Source: Botryococcus braunii
Taxonomy: Eukaryota > Chlorophyta > Trebouxiophyceae
Direction: 5' to 3'
DNA length: 52,500 nt
NCBI GenBank assembly: GCA_002005505.1
Contig: KV908552.1
Span: 43,879-96,378, forward strand
Shown: one piece after another, positions 20,022 through 29,897 of the stretch
Position numbering within the stretch: the stretch's first letter is position 1
Layout: the number at the start of each line of letters is the position of its first letter
Position numbers and translations under genes: made by a program
Notes under the pieces: generated by a model
What the model saw: only the letters and a program-made list of their open reading frames with translations
Database searches by the model: none
Told to the model about the DNA's origin: nothing

Positions 20022-20516
20022 GCTATGCTTGGAGAAGATGTTAGCGAGAAGAGTAGTGGGCTAGAAGTGCCAGCAGCAGGGGAAGCACGTAGCCAAGTTG
20101 AGCTGGGAACCAGTCATGCTTATGGGGTGCAGCCTGACACAGTAGGCGCAGCTCAGGAAAGTCAGAGTAGTGTACCTAGGTGTGAGTCCAGGAGAGAGAG
20201 AGAGCTGCTGCTTCCACCTGCATTGAGAAAGGTGAGAGATTGTAATGGTGGAGCGCATGAGTCTGGCAGTTCAAGAGAGAGAGTTGGGGAGGGCTCTGGC
20301 AGTTCTGGCTGTACTGTAGGATCTCAACATAAGGTACAAAATGTACCTTATTCTGGGAACCAGGATCAGAGGAATATAAAAGACAACAGTCCCAGGAGTG
20401 CTGACAGTACTGCAGAGTCTCAGCATAAGGTACAAAATGTACCTTATGTCAAGCTGGGAAAGGTTCACGTGCCATCTAACCTGAGGGAAGCCCAATGCTC
20501 CCCTCCGTGGGATTTT
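20022..20516 (+). CDS. Copia integrase-RT linker, resumed after the nested element
   Basis: Removing the chromovirus and one GGGAG restores the frame exactly (codon GAG at 12537 followed by GCT at 20022). The segment is a polar Ser/Glu/Gln-rich linker. It contains a twice-repeated SQHKVQNVPY motif, encoded by the palindromes at 20329-20351 and 20424-20448. It ends at the start of the RT domain (VPSNLREA). The frame is lost in a T run at 20513-20516; one missing T would account for it. Confidence 0.85.
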
Positions 20517-21108
20517 GGCAACAAGCAATGAGGGAAGAGATGGATTCCCTTGATACCCATGAGGTTCTAGAGTATGTGGACAGACCACATGGACAAAAAG
20601 TTATTCCTGTCCATTGGATATTCTCCACTAAAATTGATGCACATGGGAATGTTACTCGCTTTAAAGCGAGGTTAGTTGCCCAAGGGTGTAGACAGATCCC
20701 TGGGATAGATGTTGGGGAGGTATTTGCACCCACCAGCAGCTATGGGGCAAGGAGGGCTGTGCTGGCAGTGGCTGCCACACAGAATCTTGAGATCCACCAA
20801 GTGGATATCAAGACGGCTTTTCTCAATGGAGAGTTGGAGGAAGAGGTCTATGTGACCCAACCACCAGGATTTGAGAATGGCAACACGAGGGTTGTGTGCA
20901 AGCTCAGGAAGGCACTATACGGTCTAAAACAAGCCCCACGGGCTTGGCACAAGACCTTGACCGACAAGTTGAGCGTGATGGGGTATAGTGTGTGCAAGAG
21001 TGATGCGGGTGTATACATCAGGAGGGCCCCTGATGGCAACCTGTCCTTTATTCTTGTTTATGTTGATGATCTTCTCATAGTTCTCAGATTGGTTGCAGAG
21101 ATTGAGTG
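20517..21108 (+). CDS. Copia reverse transcriptase, N-terminal and central part
   Basis: It opens with WQQAMREEMDSL, the standard Copia RT entry. HWIFSTKID, RFKARLVAQG and VDIKTAFLNGELEEEVYVTQ follow, then ALYGLKQAPRAW and the catalytic YVDDLLI near 21060. This part copies element RNA into DNA. It is out of frame with the piece before (T run at 20513) and the piece after (G run at 21108-21112), so as assembled no full-length polymerase is made. Confidence 0.93.
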
Positions 21109-22041
21109 GGGGAAGAGTTGTTGAAGAAGGACTTCACCATCCATGATTTGGGAGAGGTGAATGATTTCCTGGGGTGTCAGGTCCTACGCAATAGAGTTCA
21201 GAGCACTATTTCCATGAGTTGCACTCCCAAGATTGATGCTCTTGTGGAAAAGTTTGGGGTTGCTGATGATGGGCGTGTGGTTGATACCCCCATGTCCAAG
21301 GACTTCGTGGCTAGCAGCAGACCCGAGTCCTCAGATGGTTTGTCACATGGGGCAGGTACCCCACTGCCACCTGGTCATCGGTACTGTGAGTTGATTGGAT
21401 CGTTGCTATATATTGCCAATACGACCCGGCCTGACATTTCTCAGGCGGTTGGAGTGTTGTCAAGGTATAGAATGACACCCACTACCTCACACTGGAATGA
21501 GGCCATTCGAGTGCTGAAGTACTTGAGAGATACGAGAGAATTAGCTCTTACTCTGGGTGGAAAGGGGCCTGAGCTAGAAGGCTATGTTGATGCCGACTAT
21601 GCTGGGGACCTGGACCACAGGTATTCCACCACTGGCTATGTTCTATCAGTCTATGGTAGTGCCGTGGTTTGGGGAAGCAAGAAGCAGAGCTCAGTTGCTA
21701 CCTCAACTGTGCAAGCCGAGTTTATGGCAGCCGGCCATATTGTGAAGGAAGCCAACTGGCTTAGGGGCTTCTTGGAAGAGATTGGAGCTGCACCTTGGAG
21801 AGTCAAAATTTTCTGTGACAACCAAGGATGCATTTCCAATTTACGGAACCCCCTTTATTCCAAATTCACAAAGCATGTTGCAGTAAGCTTCCACTGTGCT
21901 AGGGAAGCTATGGCACTTGGGCAGGTAGATATCCTCTATGTAGAATCTGCTCGAAATGTGGCTGACATTATGACCAAGCCACTTGCTAAGCCCGTGTTTG
22001 TTGGTCATCGTGATTCACTAGGTTTGAGAAGATACACATAA
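21109..22041 (+). CDS. Copia RT C-terminal part and RNase H
   Basis: It starts with EELLKKDFTIHDLGEVNDFL, the Copia RT thumb entry, and includes TRPDISQAVGVLSRY. RNase H follows, with acidic residues in GYVDADYAGDLD, TSTVQAEFMA and CDNQGCI, and it ends ADIMTKPL...LGLRRYT before TAA at 22039-22041. RNase H degrades the RNA template. The previous frame is left at the G run 21108-21112, consistent with one missing G. Confidence 0.93.
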   Translation, partial: GEELLKKDFTIHDLGEVNDFLGCQVLRNRVQSTISMSCTPKIDALVEKFGVADDGRVVDTPMSKDFVASSRPESSDGLSHGAGTPLPPGHRYCELIGSLLYIANTTRPDISQAVGVLSRYRMTPTTSHWNEAIRVLKYLRDTRELALTLGGKGPELEGYVDADYAGDLDHRYSTTGYVLSVYGSAVVWGSKKQSSVATSTVQAEFMAAGHIVKEANWLRGFLEEIGAAPWRVKIFCDNQGCISNLRNPLYSKFTKHVAVSFHCAREAMALGQVDILYVESARNVADIMTKPLAKPVFVGHRDSLGLRRYT

Positions 22042-22050
22042 AGCATGCAG

Positions 22051-22061
22051 GCAAGGGGAAG
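22051..22061 (+). promoter_or_regulatory. Copia polypurine tract
   Basis: GCAAGGGGAAG directly abuts the 3' LTR start TGTTGAG and is the expected plus-strand primer. Confidence 0.85.
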
Positions 22062-22763
22062 TGTTGAGTTGTGAACATACATTATAGAATGCCTTGTGCT
22101 TTAGGTGATCTTCAAATGTACATTATTAGGATACGGGTCCACTATCCACATAAGGTACCTCAAGACACGTTCGGATGAGGTCTATTTCGAACATAAGGTA
22201 CAATCTGATTTAGATTACGCGTTAGCGTGAAAGGACTATTAAAGCTGCGATCACCGCATAGTCGAGCAACTGGTTTGGAAAGCTACTGGGCACATAAGGA
22301 TGCCAGTCTTGTTCATGCAGTTGCATGTGTCTAAAAGAGCAGACAGTCGTCAAGGACTGTAGCTGGAGAGGCGCGAACTTACGACCTGTCTGCTTGCTTA
22401 CAGGTGCGGTGACGCAGGATGTGTATTGGTAATGTGTTCATGTTTGATTGCTTGTTGTAAGTGAACCATCTTAGTGGACAATCAAGTCTCCCAAACAGCT
22501 AAGGGACGGAGTCTTGATTGAGTATAGGAAGGTACTTGCTTTCAGCCGTCAGGAGCTTATCCGTGTGTAGATGCTCATTGACAGATCAACATGTAACGGA
22601 ACTGGTTTGGAAAGATACTGGGCACATAAGGATGCCAGTCTTGTTCATGCAGTTGCATGTGTCTAAAAGAGCAGACAGTCGTCAAGGACTGTAGCTGGAG
22701 AGGCACGAACTTACGACCTGTCTGCTTGCTTACAGGATACGCCACTGCCCATAACCTCTTACA
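22062..22763 (+). repeat. 3' LTR of the young Copia (702 bp)
   Basis: Differs from the 5' LTR at about five positions and a one-base gap (GTTTGT against GTTGT). Internal repeats lie at 22268-22404 and 22600-22736. Both of the differences that fall in a repeat lie in the first copy; the second copy is identical to both copies in the 5' LTR. Confidence 0.95.
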
Positions 22764-22768
22764 GTTAG
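22764..22768. repeat. 5-bp target duplication of young Copia, right
   Basis: GTTAG, identical to 8209-8213. The target lay inside a pre-existing local duplication: GTTAGATAACTAGAGTTAA occurs here and also near 8176. Confidence 0.9.
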
Positions 22769-23000
22769 ATAACTAGAGTTAACAACAGTTGTCGAGAGAA
22801 TGAGAGATTGATTTGATGTAAGTGACTCGGTTTGGGCAAATGGTTCTGCTGCGGCTCTGTGCCCCTTGTCCACAAGTGCCTATATTTCTTCTTCTCAAAC
22901 TTGCGAGTGTTGAGAACGTCGTAGCCACCTGATCAAGTCACTTTGCCTGAACTGCGGGTTACAGGAATATTCTGTTATACGCCAAGCCCATAACCCAATA
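22769..23000 (+). mobile_element. Old Copia-like LTR, right part
   Basis: Continuation of 7702-8213. It contains the second internal repeat (22829-22965) and a terminal segment, ATACGCCAAGCCCATAACCC, that aligns with the young LTR end ATACGCCACTGCCCATAACC. It is followed at 23001 by a primer site of the same half-tRNA type. The terminal dinucleotide is TA where CA is expected, in keeping with decay. Confidence 0.7.
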
Positions 23001-23030
23001 GGTTATAGGCCCACGGCTCTGCCGCTGAGA
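23001..23030 (+). promoter_or_regulatory. Primer-binding site of the old Copia-like element
   Basis: GGTTATAGGCCCAC differs at one base from the young element's GGTTATGGGCCCAC. The extension GGCTCTGCCGCTGAG again follows the 5' half of initiator tRNA-Met. No internal Copia coding sequence follows, so the rest of the old element is deleted or unrecognisable. Confidence 0.7.
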
Positions 23031-23855
23031 ACGTAACAGCAGATCAAGGCAACCACGGAGGAATGAGCCTGTATGCCTCGTCGTAACGTGACCGTGACCT
23101 TTAATGTATGTATAAGAGGCAACTCGCTTTTCGAGATTCGTGCTCTTGAGAGCCACTCAAAGTGGGGGCACGGCCCCACATGCTTATGCTTCCCTCAGGG
23201 TCTGTACCCTTCCCTCGCTCACATAGACTTCCCGGTGAGGATGCCTTCCAACCCGCCTGATCTTACAAAAACGACCCAAAAAGATGTTTTGTCCAAGCGT
23301 TGCATGTATGTAACTTACATGCAACGCTGAGGCAGAGTGCTTCAGAAGAGAAGGTGGACATGTTGCAAAGTGACATGTTAAACATGTTGTATACGTGTGA
23401 CATCGTGTACACGACGTTAATCAAAATCGAAGTGATGTACCCTACAGTCCATATTTGCTATGATAAACATCCAATACAGTGTGCAGACAACCCAAGCATA
23501 GCATTACAGAAGGAAACACCGGTGCCGTTTGAAATCTTTTGGCCTTTGCGTGGCATATATGTACATATACTTATTGGTCAGTTAAGTATGCGACATTTCC
23601 TTGAACATAAAGAGTTAGCAAGCTCAGCTTAAGCTTGTGATTTGTTGCAGAAGTCATGCATAAGCAGATCTTCAACTCTCATGTGCATTGCATTTATGCA
23701 GTGTATATAATATGCACATACCTAGTACACTTGCACGTAGCACAGTATATATGTGTGTGCGTGCACTATGCATATGTACACACGTGTGAAACACAGACGT
23801 CATATGATATACACGACATGCATGTGCATGTCACACAATAAACAGTAAAACTCAT
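23031..23855. other. No recognisable gene; one hairpin
   Basis: No coding signal. A hairpin with 13-bp perfect arms (AGCGTTGCATGTA / TACATGCAACGCT, 7-base loop) lies at 23296-23328. The stretch 23690-23850 is rich in ATGCACATA-like alternating sequence. Confidence 0.5.
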
Positions 23856-24060
23856 GAGCAAAGCACACGTAGTTTGAAGCAGTCTATCATATATGGCTTT
23901 GGTAATACAGATATGTTGTATGCGTTCATTGACCGGCAATTGCCTGATGTGTGGACCCTGCTGGCACTGCACAGTGGCCGTACGATGGGGAAGCGGATGG
24001 AGACTGCATATTCTACAATGCTATGTACCTACTGATGTTCAATCGACACTTCCGGATTTG

Positions 24061-24107
<47 letters not shown>

Positions 24108-24608
24108 ACAAACAAACAAACAAACAAACAAACAAACAAACAAACAAACAAACAAACAAATAGATAAATAGATAAATAAATAAATAAATAAAACTTCAGC
24201 GAACAATCTGAAGTGCAATGAACCACAATATTCAAGGATGCATGAGATCTCTTTCAAGCATAGAGGTCGGAAATGCTTTTATGAAAAACTTGATCACGAG
24301 CAAAGTACACGTAGTTTGAGGCAGTCTATCAAATATGGTTTTGGTAATGCAGTGTGCGTTCATCGATCGGCAATAGCCTGATGTGTGGACCTTGCTGGCA
24401 CTGCGCAGTGGCCGTAAGACGGGCAAGCGGATGGACAGCATGTTATACAATGCTATAAACCTACTAATGTTCAATCGACACTTCCGGGTTTGTTCAAGAA
24501 AAAACTTCAGCGAACAATCTGAGGTGCAATGAACCACATTATTGAAGGATGCATGATGTCTCTTTCAGGCATAGAGGTCGTTAATGCTTTTCTTGAAAAG
24601 CTTTGATC
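23856..24608. repeat. Tandem duplication of a roughly 310-440 bp unit
   Basis: Copy 1 (23856-24297) and copy 2 (24298-about 24608) align throughout: GAGCAAAG(C/T)ACACGTAGTTTGA, TGATGTGTGGACC(C/T)TGCTGGCACTG, TTCAATCGACACTTCCGG, AACTTCAGCGAACAATCTGA, GGATGCATGA. They are about 88-90 percent alike by eye. Copy 1 is longer because it holds a tetranucleotide array. Confidence 0.9.
24060..24192. repeat. (AAAT)n-(AAAC)n-(AAAT)n microsatellite
   Basis: About 130 bp of AAAT units flanking a central AAAC block, present only in copy 1 of the surrounding tandem duplication. Copy 2 has TTCAAGAAA at the equivalent place, so the array expanded after the duplication or collapsed in copy 2. Confidence 0.95.
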
Positions 24609-25360
24609 AAAGCTGCCAACATCTTGAATACCAATTCAATCTGGAACCGTCGAATGTTCAAACTGTCAAACACGATTTATTGGACAGTGTTTTGGGAAGG
24701 TGTATCCATTTGTGGGCCCACCTTCACAAAAGTTAGGCGCAGAGTTTACCGCGAAGTAGAATAGGATGGGCTTCACTCTATGTTCTAAATGCAAGAACAC
24801 AGTTGCAACTACAAGTACAGTCAGGGTATTCCTTATGACGGTGTGGTTACAACAATAAAAACGAAATGTCATACTGTCCCTTGACACCACCATGCATGCA
24901 ATTGTACTATGTACAAACTACTACAGGTACGTACAGATATACTGTCGTCCAAGTATGCCCACCTAGCTTGCTGCCTAAAGAAGACCTTGCAATTTCCAAG
25001 AAGCTGGTTAGGCTTTGTAACCTGTGCGACCTCTCTCTAGAGCATGCTGCGCAGATCTGGGTTATCCATGCCACCCAGCATTTTCCAACCCCCGTCATAT
25101 GATGCTGAAGGTAAGCGAAGCTACTTTCACCTTTGCATTTAGGTAGCTTCTTATGAATGACAATACTCCCCAATGGGACAGTTCCTAAAGGGCAATTCAA
25201 ATGGTTTGCTATTGCTACCAATATGTCTTACGCTTCTCGCACAACAACAGAGTCCTCTATTCATGAATAACAGAGCCCTCCATTCATGATGATCTATGTG
25301 ATCACAAGGATCATCTTCTTCCTCCGCATGGTCTAAATGACATCACACCATCAAACTCAA

Positions 25361-25390
25361 AGCTTTCAAGATTACGCAATCTTGAAAGCT
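25361..25390. repeat. Perfect hairpin, 13-bp arms, 4-base loop
   Basis: AGCTTTCAAGATT and its exact reverse complement separated by ACGC. Confidence 0.9.
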
Positions 25391-26977
25391 ATTCTTTAAC
25401 ATATAGCCCACGCATACCTTGAACAAAGTTACGTATATGTAAGCCGACTGATGCTTCCTGCCTTACGCCAAGCTCGGCAAGAAAGTTTGCCTACTTTGCA
25501 CCAGTTCGAAGACGAACATGTCAAAAGTGTTAGCGGTGGATGGCATATGTATAAACAAGAACATGCTGCTCATCGCTGCCACAAAATAATCAATGTGGTG
25601 TAATACCCTCAATAGGACAATCTTACATGACCTCCCCACATTGGTGCTAGCTGCAGCTGATGGGGCACAACGCAGTAATTGCAGATGGTGCCCTGCAATG
25701 ACTCAGTAATTGTGACCATGCCCGCATGCGCAGACACAAGAATGAGTGAAGACACGTTAAATCAGTCTCCATCGTAGAATATGACAACAAGGTTGCCTAA
25801 AAATATATCGGGTCAAACCCGATGTTGCATCAATCCGTGAGGAAGGGAACCCGATTGCCCTGACCTCACCATCCGTCTAACTGAACACGTCAGTGGCTCA
25901 CCCAAAATCCATATGGGCATGGGCAATGACACTTTCAAGGAACACGTCACGTGTGTACACCGCAAGAACCTTGTGCGCAAGTTTATTTGTAGTGCTTCTG
26001 TTCGTTAAGTGTTCTGACCTCTTCTCATAACTGGCCAGATGCAAGTTTCTTAGATTCACTAGTATCTGGGTAGACGCCACAGCAAACATGCAGGACTTTG
26101 TCAACGAACGGATCCCTACGAAACCCAGGCCTGGGATTAACTAATTTCCTCAGGGGGCCTGCGATTAACTAAAAGCACGGAACTTCCCGTCCTACTCTCC
26201 GTCACGCGTCGGGCCCACCTGGACCGTGCAGAAGCCCGCACTTCATGAATACATAGCTTCAATCCTGACAGCTAAGGCAGCCCACTAGAAATCATGAGCC
26301 ATGGTCAGAGTCCAGGCCTGCGGTATCACCTGAGCGAACCTTCTAGATCTCGCCACAATGCACCAATTTGAGCCCACCCCCAACGCACATCATTCTGACC
26401 CTGGTCGCTTGGGAGTTCGGTCTTCTAGCCACCTGGCTAACGGGCATACGGCGTACGAAAGCAGCTTGGCATGCACCAAAATCACAGCAACCAAGCCCTA
26501 GCCCCTTCTATACCTAGTGATCTAGATCTATTGTGATCTAGATGTCTCTTTTAAGCTTTGGCCCACTTCCACATGGGGCCAAAGTGCACTGTACTGACAT
26601 TGTTAGTTTGCCCATGCATTTCAGATAACTAGGAGTGTTACCTATGGAGCGCTTGGCTTAATATGTGCTAGTTTTTCCTAGACACAACGTCATACAAGTG
26701 ACACCCCAACATCTCAAAGGTGAAATGAGTCTGTCAGGCTAACAGATGCAGCGTGGGTCTGCGCTCTCATATATGTTGGACCCATCCGCTGCACGAATCC
26801 TGCACCATTCACCACGTCCATGCCTGCGTATACGAACATGGCCGGCCATGGCGCCATGGCATCAATGGTATACTACGCGGTGCACCTGATCCAGATGGAC
26901 CTGGTTTCACCAAAGTTTGTCGGCTTTCGCTGTGAATATGTGCCGGGCAACGCCTTGACACCGACATTTAAGCCAAA

Positions 26978-27059
26978 TGGCCCTAGCAATATTCCTGATG
27001 ACATCCATCGACGGTATCATGATATCGATAATATTGCTAGGGCCAGTTGATCAACTGGC
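26978..27059. repeat. 16-bp inverted repeat overlapping an 18-bp palindrome
   Basis: TGGCCCTAGCAATATT (26978-26993) is matched perfectly by AATATTGCTAGGGCCA (27030-27045). The right arm overlaps the perfect palindrome GCCAGTTGATCAACTGGC (27042-27059). Confidence 0.9.
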
Positions 27060-28210
27060 ATTGGCAATGTTGCACTTCACATCGATGAGATATCTTTACT
27101 CATTATCGTACTTTGGGCTAGCTCTTCGTGCACACCCTCCTGCATGGGTTCAGAAGCCCCCAGTAACGCATGGGTTAACCGTTGGCTCTGGACTACGCAA
27201 GCCGAGCTCCCCATCTACACTCAGCTGATTTATCATCCATATGATTTGACAATACTGATGAATTTTTGTTTGATAGATCGTGGGGGTCTTGGCACACATA
27301 CCTAAACAGCCCACCGGCAGCAAGTACTGCACAAATGGGCCCACCAGCAGCAAGTAGTGCACCCGTGGGCCCAAACGGCCCACCGGCAGGAAGTGCTGGC
27401 GGTTCTGGCCAGAAACGCCAGCACTCCAAGCACAAGTCTCTCGATAGGAATTCCCCATGTGTACGGGGAGATCCCTGCAAAGAAACGATTTTCGAACTTG
27501 TTCGTCGAAACTGCCAGCCCCCTTGCCACCCTGGTAAGAATAATACCATGTTATCAATACCGCCACACAATGTGCATTATCTGACACCCATGAGATTCTG
27601 CTGCGACTACATAGGGACACTGAAGTGCTAAGAGGCACCTACACAATGATTGCAGTACTGGTATCGCACTTGAAACCTGGATCAAAGCTACGAAGTCCTT
27701 TGCAACAAAAATATTAGTTATCAGAGAGACGTTTGCCCCACCGATTCGCATCCCCACGATCGTGACTGAACATCATGGCTGCACTAGGGCATTAAAAATA
27801 AAGCTAGAACGCGACATGTACACATGGACATGGAGGTATTACCTAAAGTTGGTTGGGAATTCCCTCTTTCAGTTCACCGGGAGAAAAGATTGCTGTACCT
27901 TAAAACCATAAACCTACATATTTAACAGAAGTCTGACAAACGTAAGTCAGACGGACCGGGGACACAAATAACCTTAAATTTGGTATAGGCACTAGACGAC
28001 TGTACATGTGGCTACCAGATGTACAGTCGCAGCCATAGACGACTGTACATGTAGCTAGCACCTATGGCCATGGGTAGCCACACCACCACCTCAGATAAAT
28101 GGCCGAGGTCATCAAGCCACAATCAATTACCATTGGTTTAGACTACTCCTCCCCTCAGGACACCATGAGAGTTTCTATATTCAAACAAACCATTTTCGAA
28201 ATACTCATAT

Positions 28211-28236
28211 GTTCTCCTCCATGCATGGAGGAGAAC
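28211..28236. repeat. 26-bp perfect palindrome
   Basis: GTTCTCCTCCATG followed at once by its exact reverse complement, with no loop. Confidence 0.95.
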
Positions 28237-28405
28237 AACTACAACCTGCTAGCGCTGTGCTGATCACACAGTTTACTGATATAACGGAGTGCACTTGGGA
28301 GTCTCTTTTATTCTCAAATCGTCCTTACATGGACGGCAAGGAGTGGATCAATGCAACTTCGACAAAAACCTCAGATTGCTATCTAAGGCAATGTAGGCTA
28401 TATAT

Positions 28406-28479
28406 TTACTTTCTTTCTGCCATCTGGAAGCCATATATGATATATCATATATGACTTCCAGATGCCAGAAAGACAGTAA
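28406..28479. repeat. 74-bp quasi-palindrome
   Basis: Two 37-base arms meet at 28442/28443 with three mismatches by eye. The left arm runs from TTACTTTCTTTCTG to the central ATATATGAT, and the right arm mirrors it to CAGAAAGACAGTAA. Confidence 0.9.
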
Positions 28480-29500
28480 CTCGTCTGTTATTGGCCCATC
28501 CGGCTTAAGGACGGGTTTTACTCAATTCATCAGTGCGCACCCTTGAGGCTTGAAAAAATCCACAAGGCCTTTCGTTTGTGGAGACGCGGCGCAATCGCTG
28601 CAATGCTTCGGCCCGCGGGGTTATGATATGGCAATGGAGGTGTACAACGTTGCCCCACGCCCAATTTCCATTTTTGATGGGCCACGCCCAAAAGTGCTAG
28701 AGAACTGGGGTACGCATTTCTGTGCCCCAAAAGTTGAACTACATGTCACTTCCCTTCATGCATGACATGGTGTGTACGAACCACACGATGCTGCAGTTCT
28801 AAGCAGCATTACCAATACTAGACACTCCAAATACTATGTTCAATAAGAACCATCTCCACCGTAAAAGAGGCTCGACCCCAGCGGTAATTCTGGACTAGCT
28901 GGGGGGTACCATACACGTGTGAGGGTCTTATGAAGATATACATGTCCGAGGGGCTAGTGGCGACTGGGGAGGAAAACTGTGGAGTCAATGTCTCGACAGT
29001 CCTGCCGCCGCGTAAAGCAATGCGCCTTGATCAGAAGTGGCACACAGGTACCTATATCTGCGTACATACTCTCTGCCAACTGTGCTTATAAGCAATTACC
29101 TCGTGACTGCTTTGAAACTGACCGAGCCTTCAATAGACCACTTCAGTCCCTGCTGACGGGCTTGCTCTCCAAGCCCTCATGAGGAGAGAGCATCCCTCCC
29201 CTGACGTCAGGGGACTGTACCTGTCACGGGGTTCTCACCCTTGAAGAAATGGAACAAAAACACTGAGTCCGTTTGGACGTGGACTCCATCACCAAAACTG
29301 CGTGCAAGAATTCATGCACTGGGTGGTCCTTTGTATACTATGTAGTATAATAGGCCACTCACCATCCCTTCTATATCTAGTCTTCTCCTAGAAAGATTCG
29401 CACTTCGTCTTCTTGAGAGCACACCATGCCCTCACCTGGCGGTGATATCATTAGCGCACACCCAAAAGGAACTTCTTGTTCGCCCTGGGGAGAGGGCTCT

Positions 29501-29520
29501 GGGATATAGATCTATATCCC
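29501..29520. repeat. 20-bp perfect palindrome
   Basis: GGGATATAGATCTATATCCC, perfect over 20 bp. Confidence 0.95.
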
Positions 29521-29897
29521 TCTAGAGCTGTCAAGTTGTCCATAACCAATGTGAATTGTACAAAACTGTGCATTCGCACAACAACAGCCACATTCCTTAC
29601 GACACCACCATCCCAACCCAGTCACCCTGTACTGAAATTTTAAAAAAATTCATAACACCGCAAGAAGCACACAATTGCTCCGCGGTTCAAAACTTGCTAG
29701 GAGGAAGTTGGGCTTTAGGTTCACCTCGCAGACGATGACACCACCCAGTACCCAACATATGCCCCTGCTATTTGGATACTCTCACCAAATAAATTTGGCT
29801 GCTCTTTCAAAATTGCTGAATTACATCGACCCTATTGTTCACTGCTTACTGAGTGCCACAGGGATGCAAATGACACTACTAAAGAACACCAAGCACA

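Larger units (their letters stand above)
8214..22763 (+). mobile_element. Ty1/Copia retrotransposon carrying a nested chromovirus
   Basis: Two LTRs (8214-8916 and 22062-22763) begin TG and end CA, flank a gag-pol in Copia order (gag, protease, integrase, reverse transcriptase, RNase H) and are bounded by GTTAG duplications. A half-tRNA primer site follows the left LTR and a purine tract precedes the right one. Without the nested Gypsy element and its extra 5-bp duplication the element is about 7.07 kb. LTR differences are about five substitutions and one single-base gap in about 702 bp, so it inserted recently. It landed in an older related LTR. The coding frame is broken in three places, each in or beside a homopolymer. 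Confidence 0.95.
24609..29897. other. Long gene-poor stretch with many short palindromes
   Basis: No open frame here carries a recognised motif. The notable content is a set of perfect or near-perfect inverted repeats at 25361-25390, 26837-26860, 26978-27059, 27994-28025, 28211-28236, 28406-28479, 29198-29213 and 29501-29520. A short GGCCCACC(G/A)GCAG-type repeat with three units lies at 27312-27405. Confidence 0.5.
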
